Part shown: in pieces, positions 1-5,661 of the stretch | How positions within the stretch are numbered: the stretch's first letter is position 1 | Layout: each line of letters begins with the position of its first letter | Assembly (NCBI GenBank): GCA_021296025.1 | Contig: JAGWBF010000001.1 | Location: 1-7,895, forward strand | DNA: 7,895 nt | Direction: 5' to 3' | Origin: Dehalococcoidia bacterium | Lineage (GTDB): Bacteria; Chloroflexota; Dehalococcoidia; Lucifugimonadales; JAGWBF01 | Notes under the pieces: generated by a model | The model's database searches: none | The model's input: the letters and a program-made list of their open reading frames with translations, nothing else | What the model was told of the DNA's origin: nothing | Made by a program: the position numbers and the translations under genes

Positions 1-548
1 TGGACATCAACGCCTCGGCCAAGGCAGCCCGCTTCGTCAGATTCTGTGACTGCTTCAACATTCCCCTGGTGACCTTCGTAGATGTCCCCGGGTTCATGCC
101 CGGTACTGAGCAGGAGCACGGAGGCATAATCAAGCACGGAGCCAAGCTCTTGTACGCCTACGCGGAAGCTACGGTGCCCAAGCTGAGCGTGATGACACGC
201 AAAGCCTATGGAGGGGCTTACATCGTCATGAGCAGCAAGCACCTGCGGAGTGACACTAATTTGGCATGGCCCTCAGCCGAGATCGCCGTCATGGGGCCTG
301 AGGGTGCTGTGAACATCGTGTACCGCGAGGCTCTGGCAGAGGCTACAGACCCGGAGCAGAGGCGCACCAAGCTGGTGGAAGAGTTCCGGGAAAGGTTCTC
401 AAATCCCTACGTGGCTGCCGGACGCGGGTTCCTGGATGATGTGATCGAACCCCAGGAAACCCGGCCCAGGTTGATCAAGGCCCTGGAGATGCTGCAGAAC
501 AAGAGGGACAGCCTGCCCCCGAAGAAGCACGGCAACATACCCTTGTAG
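1..548 (+). CDS. Acyl-CoA carboxylase carboxyltransferase subunit (propionyl/methylmalonyl-CoA type), C-terminal part
   Basis: Only the last 181 codons are present, read in frame from base 3; the family is usually about 515 residues, so roughly the first two thirds lie off the left edge. The subunit moves the carboxyl group between carboxybiotin and an acyl-CoA (propionyl-CoA carboxylase beta, or the equivalent subunit of methylmalonyl-CoA decarboxylase) in the cytoplasm. Recognised from the C-terminal crotonase-fold landmarks: DVPGFMPGT followed by HGAKLLYAYAEATVP, then RKAYGGAYIVM (the glycine-rich acyl-CoA oxyanion-hole segment), DTNLAWPSAEIAVMGPEGAV, and the typical ending KKHGNIPL. The GTG at 69 is an internal Val in a conserved stretch, not a start. 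Ends in TAG. The biotin carboxylase or biotin carrier partner is not in the window, so substrate and direction (carboxylase or decarboxylase) cannot be settled. The family assignment is firm. Confidence 0.93.
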   Translation, partial: DINASAKAARFVRFCDCFNIPLVTFVDVPGFMPGTEQEHGGIIKHGAKLLYAYAEATVPKLSVMTRKAYGGAYIVMSSKHLRSDTNLAWPSAEIAVMGPEGAVNIVYREALAEATDPEQRRTKLVEEFRERFSNPYVAAGRGFLDDVIEPQETRPRLIKALEMLQNKRDSLPPKKHGNIPL

Positions 549-559
549 TCAGCCCCGGA

Positions 560-997
560 TCAGGTCCTCTCGGCCGCTGTTGAGTCTTTACGGTCGCCGA
601 ACCGGCGACGATGCTCCCGCAGAGTTCAATTGTCCATCACTACCAGGATGCCCGCTTCCTCGGCCTTTGCCGCCGAGGCTTCATCCACCACACCATCCTG
701 CATCCAGATGAACTTCGCCCCCACCTCAATCGCTTCATCAACAACGGGCGCAACCAGCTCCGAACGCCTGAAAATGTCAACCATATCGATGGGCTCGGGG
801 ACCGAGGTGAGGTCCGGGTAGCTCTTTTCGCCCAGCACTTCCTCGGTCATCGGATTGACCGGGATTATCCGGTAGCCCTGTTGCTGCATGTACCTGGAGA
901 CCCGATGGCTGTCCCGCTCCGGATTGGGCGATAACCCAACCACGGCGATTGTCTTGCTCTCCCGGAGCTGTACATCTACGACATCCATAGCCGACAC
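560..997 (-). CDS. YccU-type CoA-binding protein, candidate selenoprotein with in-frame TGA at the conserved Cys
   Basis: Small Rossmann-fold CoA-binding protein (CoA_binding_2 type, like E. coli YccU and Thermus TT1466); precise role unknown. Near the N-terminus are TIAVVGLSPNPERDSH, the nucleotide-binding turn, then GYRIIPVNP, DMVDIFRRSE, GAKFIWMQDGVVDE and AGILVVMD, all in family order. A conventional reading stops at the TGA at 626-628, giving 123 residues ending VVMDN. Relatives continue with D-R-C and then E-H-x-R-x-F; here the TGA sits at the Cys position, and the next codons read TLREHRRRFG before a second TGA at 560-562. The extended product is 145 residues, close to the family norm (137-140). 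GTG 997 is the outermost start; ATG 988, three codons in, has a better spaced AGGTG and may be the true one. It follows the PAC2 gene by 38 nt, probably in one transcript. Family is certain; selenocysteine at residue 124 is inferred. If that is wrong, the gene is 626-997 or has a nonsense mutation. Confidence 0.75.
593..609 (-). promoter_or_regulatory. Candidate bacterial SECIS hairpin downstream of the in-frame TGA
   Basis: Seen on the minus strand: stem GTCGCCG (609-603), loop GTT (602-600), stem CGGCGAC (599-593), a perfect 7-bp helix. Sixteen nt separate the TGA from the stem and 23 nt separate it from the apical loop. Known bacterial SECIS elements have the apical loop about 16-37 nt after UGA, 3-14 nt long, with a G in its first two positions; all three hold here. 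If the closing G-C pair opens, the loop is GGUUC, which contains the GGU that is important in the E. coli fdhF element. Neither strand has a T-run after the hairpin, so it is a poor intrinsic terminator. SelB recognition is inference. Confidence 0.55.
626..628 (-). other. In-frame TGA, putative selenocysteine codon
   Basis: TGA at codon 124 of the CoA-binding protein gene. In remembered family members (Thermus ADRCLMVEHKRLF, E. coli MDRCPAIE) the aligned residue is Cys. The reading after the TGA keeps E-H-R-R-x-F in register. A Cys codon (TGC or TGT) differs from TGA by one base, so a point mutation or base-call error could also explain it. Confidence 0.6.
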
Positions 998-1035
998 CTG
1001 CCTTCCGGATGGGTTGCTTGAAGGAAGCTGGAGAA

Positions 1036-1923
1036 CTAGTCCGAGCCGTCTCCCAGGCGCTCATCCATCTCCTGCAGGAACTGCTGTACCTCGGAGGACA
1101 GGGGCTGAACATCCTGGTCCGGCGCCGGCTGGGCTGAAGCATCGTAGCTGCTTTCCAGCTGGCGTATCAGGCTCTCCGCTTGGGGATTCTTGGCAACAGC
1201 TTCGTCCACCTGCCGGTACTGACGTGAACCCCGCTCCCGGTCTATCAGGTGATCAGGCAGGTCGTAGAGCTCGCACAGGATCTCCAGCAGGCGGGCAACG
1301 CCCGAATAGTCTTCATCCAGCTGGGCATAGTGGGGGAGGCGCACCAGCATGTTCATGGATTCGATGCCCATCTTCTGCGCCTCGATGGAGATCATGGACA
1401 CGATGCTGGTGGGGCCCTGGTAATTGCTGCGCTGGATGCCGAACCGCTCCACCTGTTCCTGGGGACCCGTTCCGGTCACCAGAAGAGGTCGGGTGTGGGG
1501 AACAGCGTCGGAGACGCCTCCAACCTGGGTATAGCGCTTGACATTGTAGTGCTTGAGGATCTCCAAGACCGATTCAACGAAGTCTTCGCCCTGGATATGG
1601 GGCTCCAGCAGATGCAGAAAGAGGAGGTCCGGGGTCTGGTCCCGCTGGGCGTATAGCAAAGTGGTGTTGGGCACAGTTACCCGTCGTTCCACACCAACGT
1701 TCATCACCCTGGGACGATAGCGGGAGAAGTCGTAGAAGTCCCCCGGGCGGGCCAGTTTCCCGATTTCCTGGGCGTCGAGGAAACGTTCGGCCCTGATTAG
1801 GGTGTGACGGCCCACCCTGCCAACATCTACCCACGGTCGAAGCGTTACGAGGGCATGAACCTCCCGACCAGCATCGTGGGCGGGTCCATCAATTCTGAAA
1901 GCTCCTACATGACTTTCCGGCAC
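1036..1923 (-). CDS. PAC2 family protein (proteasome-assembly-chaperone-like)
   Basis: A 295-residue protein of the PAC2 family (PF09754 type), which is found in archaea, actinobacteria and Chloroflexota; its bacterial role is not established. Recognised by the family order: an N-terminal beta strand with LVTLRPWVDVGRVG, then PGDFYDFSRYRPRV, TTLLYAQRDQTPDLLFLHLLEPH, a segment like YTQVGGVSDAVPHTRP (the VPHTR-type motif is a strong marker), and NYQGPTSIVSMISIEAQKMGI, where relatives have a conserved Y-x-GP-x-S-x. Residues about 245-295 are polar, with Ser/Ala/Pro/Asp-rich linkers and a predicted acidic helix (SSEVQQFLQEMDERL), as in other family members. The GTG at 1921-1923 is the outermost start that keeps the first conserved strand; no convincing Shine-Dalgarno precedes it. 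First gene of a two-gene minus-strand unit with the CoA-binding protein, and divergent from the DNA glycosylase. Ends in TAG. Confidence 0.82.
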   Translation of the reverse strand: MPESHVGAFRIDGPAHDAGREVHALVTLRPWVDVGRVGRHTLIRAERFLDAQEIGKLARPGDFYDFSRYRPRVMNVGVERRVTVPNTTLLYAQRDQTPDLLFLHLLEPHIQGEDFVESVLEILKHYNVKRYTQVGGVSDAVPHTRPLLVTGTGPQEQVERFGIQRSNYQGPTSIVSMISIEAQKMGIESMNMLVRLPHYAQLDEDYSGVARLLEILCELYDLPDHLIDRERGSRQYRQVDEAVAKNPQAESLIRQLESSYDASAQPAPDQDVQPLSSEVQQFLQEMDERLGDGSD

Positions 1924-1929
1924 GGGGCT

Positions 1930-1958
1930 ATTCTGCCAAGAACCTTCTGGATTTGCAA
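1930..1958 (-). promoter_or_regulatory. Possible promoter for the PAC2 gene, maybe leaderless
   Basis: On the minus strand TTGCAA (1958-1953) lies 17 nt from CAGAAT (1935-1930). The predicted transcription start, about seven nt after the -10, falls on the GTG start codon at 1923. This would make the mRNA leaderless and would fit the missing Shine-Dalgarno. The match to consensus is only moderate. Confidence 0.25.
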
Positions 1959-2012
1959 GAATTCCCTAGCTGCCGCGAACGCCGGCATTATCGTTGACGA
2001 TGGTGCTATGCT

Positions 2013-2031
2013 GGTCTCGCCCGACGAGACC
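2013..2031. promoter_or_regulatory. Inverted repeat upstream of the DNA glycosylase, possible operator
   Basis: A perfect 7-bp dyad, GGTCTCG / CGAGACC, with a 5-nt spacer (CCCGA). It lies in the 133-bp divergent region between the PAC2 and glycosylase genes and ends 25 nt before the glycosylase ATG. It could be a repressor operator or a leader hairpin. No T-run follows, so it is not a terminator. I do not recognise it as a known LexA or Ada box. Confidence 0.35.
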
Positions 2032-2056
2032 TGTTCAGGACGGAAGGCCCCCTCCC

Positions 2057-2974
2057 ATGGAACTGACCATCGAACCTGCTGCTCCCTTCGATTTCGACCT
2101 GACAGCCCACTATCGCACCTCTTACCGCAAGTATTTCGGCAACCACGAGTACGTGGACGGAGAGTACCGGCAGATCGTGGCCAGCAGTGACAAGGTGGCA
2201 TTGGCCTGCGTTAAGTCCGTGGGCACCCTGGACCGGCCCAAGCTGAAGCTGACCCTGCGGGGTGACCATCCTGAGCTTTGGGAATTGGCAGCAAGGGAGG
2301 TGGCGTGGGCGTTGGGGACCGACACCTCATTGTCAGGGTTCTATGCCCTATCCAGAGAAGACCCACCCCTAAACACTTACGTCCAGCAGCTATACGGCCT
2401 CCACCCAACTCGCAACACCTCTCTTTTCGAGACCATCGTTCTGGCAATAACCGGGCAGCAGATAGCTGCCGGGGTTGCCCACGCCATACGGGGGTTGGTG
2501 GTCCAGGAATTTGGCCGGCCCGTGGTCATTGACGGAGAGTCCTACAACCTGTTTCCCACACCAGAGGCCCTGGCGGAAGCCGGTGTGACGGGACTGCGAG
2601 CGGTCAAGCTGAGCACCCGCAAGGCAGAGTACATCGTAGAGCTGGCATCCCGGGTAGCATCGGGGGACCTGGACCTGGAGGCTTGCCGCGGGCTCCCCTC
2701 TGCGGATGCGGATGAGTTGTTACTTGGCCTGCGAGGCATCGGCAAGTGGACGGTCCAGTGGTTGAAGATAACGGCGATGGACTACCCCGATGCCTTCCCA
2801 TCAGGGGACCTTGCCCTGAGGAGATTCATCTCCCATCTGTACATGGATGGAAGTCCCTTGGACGAAAGCGCCGTTGAGGATTTTTCCCGCCGTTGGCAGG
2901 ACCACAGGACCTTGGTTACCGTGTACCTGTTCGCCGCAGCCCGCATGGGGCTGTTGAACACCCGAAAAGGGTAG
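2057..2974 (+). CDS. DNA-3-methyladenine glycosylase II-like protein (AlkA family, HhH-GPD)
   Basis: A 305-residue base-excision-repair glycosylase that cleaves alkylated purines from DNA. An N-terminal AlkA-like beta domain occupies about residues 1-100 (FDFDLTAHYRTSYRKYFG). The helical HhH-GPD domain follows: ETIVLAITGQQIAAGVAHAI, LSTRKAEYIVELA, then the helix-hairpin-helix LRGIGKWTVQWLKI (GIGKW at residues 227-231) and FPSGDLALRR with the catalytic Asp at residue 251. The spacing from hairpin to Asp matches AlkA (282 residues). ATG 2057 is preferred over the upstream TTG 1994: the protein then starts just before the AlkA-like N-domain, and GGAAGG lies nine nt upstream. The next gene, a racemase-superfamily protein, starts 30 nt after the TAG stop on the same strand. 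Without an Ada or other partner in view, the exact substrate range is unknown. Confidence 0.88.
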   Translation: MELTIEPAAPFDFDLTAHYRTSYRKYFGNHEYVDGEYRQIVASSDKVALACVKSVGTLDRPKLKLTLRGDHPELWELAAREVAWALGTDTSLSGFYALSREDPPLNTYVQQLYGLHPTRNTSLFETIVLAITGQQIAAGVAHAIRGLVVQEFGRPVVIDGESYNLFPTPEALAEAGVTGLRAVKLSTRKAEYIVELASRVASGDLDLEACRGLPSADADELLLGLRGIGKWTVQWLKITAMDYPDAFPSGDLALRRFISHLYMDGSPLDESAVEDFSRRWQDHRTLVTVYLFAAARMGLLNTRKG

Positions 2975-3004
2975 AATTCGGTTCCCAGGAGCCAGGAAAG
3001 GAGC

Positions 3005-3736
3005 ATGATGTACGGATGGAGAGCCCGGCTGGGAGTAATCGTATCCCCACCCAACACCGTTTGTGAAAGGGAGATGGCGCAGCTCGCCCCCGAAGGGGTC
3101 TCCATACATGCTGCGCGCATGTTCCGACCCCGGGGCGTGGGCAGCCTGAGCAGGGACGTCCTGTTGCAGACCAATGAAAGCCTTCCCCAGGTGGCGGAGA
3201 GCCTGGGGCACCTGAAACCCCACCTGGTGCTCTTCGCCCACACCATGGGCAGCATGATCAACGGTCCCGACCAGGAGCAAGCGTTGACGGACATGCTGGC
3301 GGAGGCGTCCGATTGCACCGCGATAACCACCGCTACGGCGGTGGTGGATGCCCTGAATGCTCTCCAGGTAAGCCGGCTGTCCCTGGCGGCCCCGTACCCG
3401 GATGTCATGACCAAGATGGAGGTCAAGTACCTGGAAGAGGCGGTGCCCGGGCTGGAGGTGGTAAAGGACATGTGTTTGTCCATGGAAAGCGGCTTTGACA
3501 TCGGCACCCTGGACCCGTCGGTGGCCTACACAACCGCCAAAGAGGTCGATGATCCCAGGGCCGAAGCCATCTTCCTAAGCGGCACAAACTGGAGGACCAT
3601 AGACATGATCGGTCCTCTGGAAGCAGACCTGGGCAAGCCTGTGATCACAGCAAACCAAGCCACCTTCTGGGCAGCGATGAAACATCTCCACATAGGTGGG
3701 ATCTCTGGCTACGGAAGGTTGCTGGACCTGCTGTAA
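3005..3736 (+). CDS. Asp/Glu racemase-superfamily protein (arylmalonate decarboxylase/maleate isomerase-like), catalytic Cys pair absent
   Basis: A 243-residue protein, the normal length for this family of cofactor-free racemases, isomerases and decarboxylases. Landmarks: N-terminal RLGVIVSPPNTVCEREM (Asn17 in the maleate-isomerase S-N-T position), TAVVDALNALQVSRLSLAAPY, IDMIGPLEADLGKPVITANQATFWAAM, and a C-terminal GYGRLLDLL close to the GYGRLF end of Bordetella arylmalonate decarboxylase. Oddity: relatives use cysteines at two sites (Cys76 and Cys194 in Nocardia maleate isomerase; Cys188 in arylmalonate decarboxylase, which has Gly74 at the first). Here the sites are His79 (FAHTMGS) and Gly193 (LSGTNWRTID). 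The three cysteines present (20, 104, 157) are elsewhere. The chemistry may therefore differ, or the protein may be non-catalytic. A strong AAAGGAG precedes tandem ATGs at 3005 and 3008; either may be used. It lies between the glycosylase and an MFS transporter, possibly in one operon. Ends in TAA. Confidence 0.8.
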   Translation: MMYGWRARLGVIVSPPNTVCEREMAQLAPEGVSIHAARMFRPRGVGSLSRDVLLQTNESLPQVAESLGHLKPHLVLFAHTMGSMINGPDQEQALTDMLAEASDCTAITTATAVVDALNALQVSRLSLAAPYPDVMTKMEVKYLEEAVPGLEVVKDMCLSMESGFDIGTLDPSVAYTTAKEVDDPRAEAIFLSGTNWRTIDMIGPLEADLGKPVITANQATFWAAMKHLHIGGISGYGRLLDLL

Positions 3737-3774
3737 CCACCCATTCCTGTCCTGTACCTGTTTGACTTCCACGA

Positions 3775-5106
3775 GTGCGGGGAAATAGAATTGCCCTCGC
3801 ACCCACCCCCGACTTGGTAGGCATCTTGAGCACAAAGGCACCCCCACCAGAAGCAACACCCACAGCAGCAAGAACGCCTAGCCAAGCCTGGTCGCACCCC
3901 GCGGCACGTCCCTTCGTCTCCCTAAGGCACCACAACTACGTCGTCTATTGGTTTGCCATGATTGGGGCGATGTGGGCCATGAACATGCAGATGTTCGTTC
4001 GTCCGTGGTTTGCCTTTCAGCTTGAAGGGCAGGCATGGCTCATCGGGACAACCGCTCTAGCCCACGGAGTCCCGACCCTTTTCTTGTCCTTGTATGGCGG
4101 AGCCTTGGCCGACCGGTTCAACAACAAGGTCATGCTCATCTTCGGCTATATAATCTCCACCCTGGCAACCCTGGCCATCGCCGTACTGATTCAGACCGAC
4201 ATTATCGTTTGGTGGCACCTGATTCTGTCAGCCGGAGTCGGGGGCATAGGTCTGGCCATGGCAATGGGGGCCCGGCTAGCCATCATCTCTGAGCTGGTAC
4301 CCCCCGGCGAAGTGTTGAATGGCGTGTCCCTGTCAAACATCGCCAACAACGTTGCCCGAATTGCTTCCCCCGCCATCGCCGGGTTCCTCCTATCGGGAGC
4401 CTTAGGTCCCAGCGGCGTCTTCTACCTGATGTCGTGCATGAGCGGACTGTCGGTGGTGCTCTTCTTCTTGCTTCCTAGTGGAAGGAGACGGTCCCGGAAC
4501 ACCTCCCAATCGGTACTCAAGGACATGGAGGACGGCTTCCGGTTCGTAAGGCAGCACGATGTCGTAATCTGGCTGATCCTGATGTACATGGTTACGGCAA
4601 CCCTTGGTATGCCATACCTGTTTCTGCTCCCTGTGCTGGCCGATACCGCCTGGTCGGCAACGCCGGAACAGATCGGCCTGATATTCAGCATGGTGGGCAT
4701 AGGCTCTCTCGTGGGCTCTTTTTCCACTGCAAGCATGGGGAGCACAGGTCGAATGGGCCTGATGTTGATCATTGTTTGCATCGGGTTTGGGGTGGGGATC
4801 GTCGCTCTGGCTTTCTCGCCCCTGTACTGGATAGCCCTGATCGTGGCTGTTCCCTTGGGCACCTGCCAATCAGCCCGCCTAAGCCTGAACCCTGCCCTTG
4901 TGCAGCTTCAGGCCCCGGACCACATCCGTTCCAGGGTTATGGGGATCTATGAGTTCTCCAACGGCATATTCCCCATTGGCGTGCTCCTGATGAGCATAAC
5001 CATGGTCTACGTGGACCCGAGGATGGTGATGGCTGCTGCTGGCACCCTGATGGCCATTTTCTCCTTCTACGTGCTGTTCGCAAAGCCAAAGGTTCGCCAG
5101 CTCTAG
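3775..5106 (+). CDS. MFS transporter, MFS_3/EntS-like exporter family
   Basis: Integral inner-membrane transporter of about 12 helices, likely a proton-driven exporter of small molecules; substrate unknown. A soluble Pro/Ala-rich N-tail is followed by LRHHNYVVYWFAMIGAMW, the usual first-helix entry of the MFS_3 group. Motif A appears as GGALADRFNNK after helix 2 (about residues 108-118). Hydrophobic segments then alternate to a central basic loop (SGRRRSRN, about residue 235), and the second half includes DHIRSRVMGIYEFSNGIFPIG, typical of the family. The start is uncertain: GTG 3775 has no Shine-Dalgarno, while TTG 3826 (giving STKAPPP at the N-terminus) has a weak GGTAG five nt upstream. The outer start is listed. 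The gap from the racemase-like gene is 38 nt, so the transporter may move its substrate or product; that link is inference. Convergent with the next gene, 15 nt away. Confidence 0.88.
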   Translation: MRGNRIALAPTPDLVGILSTKAPPPEATPTAARTPSQAWSHPAARPFVSLRHHNYVVYWFAMIGAMWAMNMQMFVRPWFAFQLEGQAWLIGTTALAHGVPTLFLSLYGGALADRFNNKVMLIFGYIISTLATLAIAVLIQTDIIVWWHLILSAGVGGIGLAMAMGARLAIISELVPPGEVLNGVSLSNIANNVARIASPAIAGFLLSGALGPSGVFYLMSCMSGLSVVLFFLLPSGRRRSRNTSQSVLKDMEDGFRFVRQHDVVIWLILMYMVTATLGMPYLFLLPVLADTAWSATPEQIGLIFSMVGIGSLVGSFSTASMGSTGRMGLMLIIVCIGFGVGIVALAFSPLYWIALIVAVPLGTCQSARLSLNPALVQLQAPDHIRSRVMGIYEFSNGIFPIGVLLMSITMVYVDPRMVMAAAGTLMAIFSFYVLFAKPKVRQL

Positions 5107-5121
5107 CAGGGAATCCGGAAC

Positions 5122-5556
5122 CTAAGCTACCTCTTCCAGAACTGCCAGCCCTGGCGAGGTCTGCCCTGCTCCGGCTGCCGGGTCCCGCTCCTCAATGGCA
5201 GGGCCCGAATCGCCAGCCTCTGTGGCCGCCGGGTCGGGGGTCCCTCCATCGGAATCCGCCTCAGCTTCCGCCGGTGAATCGGATGCGGAGAGGTCCGGCT
5301 GCACCTCGGATTCCACAGTCATATCCAGGTCACCGCCGAAGATGTCCCAGGGGTGGAACCACTCGACAAACTCCTTGGCTTCCTCCAGGGTGGCAAAGCC
5401 CTTCTGGGCCCGGCCCGGATCGTATGTGTTGGTCTTAGCTAGGGCATCGAACCCTCTGCGGGTCTGACGGACCGCCCCTACTTCGATCTCTGCGTCAAAG
5501 TCATCCAGGAGGACCAGGCGTTGACCCGCCCGGCGCTCCCGCCAGTACAACCTCAT
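5122..5556 (-). CDS. Hypothetical protein with acidic, low-complexity C-terminal tail
   Basis: A 144-residue protein that I do not recognise. Residues 1-80 look folded, with alternating strands and a helix (LVLLDDFDAEIEVGAVRQTRRGFDALAK, then FATLEEAKEFVEWFHPWDIFGG) and several aromatic residues. From about residue 85 to the end it is rich in Asp, Glu, Ala, Ser, Pro and Gly, almost certainly disordered and strongly acidic. No signal peptide, membrane segment or metal motif is visible. It is a real gene: a near-perfect Shine-Dalgarno (GGAGGTG, plus-strand 5564-5570) lies seven nt before the ATG at 5556, and a promoter lies upstream. It is divergent from the ThDP enzyme and shares its control region. 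A small regulatory or nucleic-acid-associated role is possible, but nothing in the sequence proves it. Ends in TAG. Confidence 0.72.
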   Translation of the reverse strand: MRLYWRERRAGQRLVLLDDFDAEIEVGAVRQTRRGFDALAKTNTYDPGRAQKGFATLEEAKEFVEWFHPWDIFGGDLDMTVESEVQPDLSASDSPAEAEADSDGGTPDPAATEAGDSGPAIEERDPAAGAGQTSPGLAVLEEVA

Positions 5557-5583
5557 CTAGGTACACCTCCATTTATTGGCGTC

Positions 5584-5612
5584 AGTATGCCATCCCTACC
5601 CGTGGCATACAA
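5584..5612 (-). promoter_or_regulatory. Promoter for the hypothetical protein gene
   Basis: On the minus strand TTGTAT (5612-5607) and CATACT (5589-5584) are separated by exactly 17 nt. The start codon is 28 nt below the -10, with the Shine-Dalgarno between them. Both hexamers overlap the arms of the inverted repeat at 5585-5610. Confidence 0.45.
5585..5610. promoter_or_regulatory. Inverted repeat in the divergent control region, candidate operator
   Basis: Perfect 8-bp arms GTATGCCA (5585-5592) and TGGCATAC (5603-5610) with a 10-nt spacer; the half-sites are 18 bp apart. It covers the -35 and -10 of the leftward promoter. A similar half-site, GTGTGCCA (7 of 8 identical), lies at 5647-5654 inside the spacer of the rightward promoter. 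This fits a repressor acting on both genes, but no regulator gene is recognised nearby. Confidence 0.5.
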
Positions 5613-5632
5613 TGCGGACGTCCGGCCCACCC

Positions 5633-5661
5633 TTGAAAGGGGATTGGTGTGCCACTAGAAT
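5633..5661 (+). promoter_or_regulatory. Sigma-70-type promoter for the ThDP enzyme gene
   Basis: TTGAAA (5633-5638) and TAGAAT (5656-5661) are separated by 17 nt, a close match to consensus. Transcription would begin near 5668, giving a very short leader that starts at the Shine-Dalgarno AAGGAGG (5667-5673), six nt before ATG 5680. Confidence 0.5.

Noticed and set aside
69..71. GTG as the start of the carboxyltransferase
   Set aside because: The frame is open to the left edge and the upstream residues match the family, so the gene is cut by the window.
593..609. Hairpin as a bidirectional intrinsic terminator between the convergent genes
   Set aside because: No T-run follows on either strand, and it lies inside the extended reading frame of the CoA-binding protein.
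560..628. TGA read as Trp or Gly under a variant code
   Set aside because: Trp is written TGG throughout, no other gene has an internal TGA, and the aligned family residue is Cys.
888..1541. Open frame on the plus strand opposite the CoA-binding and PAC2 genes
   Set aside because: It is low-complexity Pro/Gly/Arg-rich with no motif, while the minus strand carries two recognisable families.
1990..2001. Short inverted repeat ATCG-TTGA-CGAT
   Set aside because: A 4-bp stem is expected by chance at this length.
2782..3507. Open frame on the minus strand opposite the glycosylase end and the racemase-like gene
   Set aside because: Both plus-strand genes have catalytic or family motifs in this span, so this is a shadow frame.
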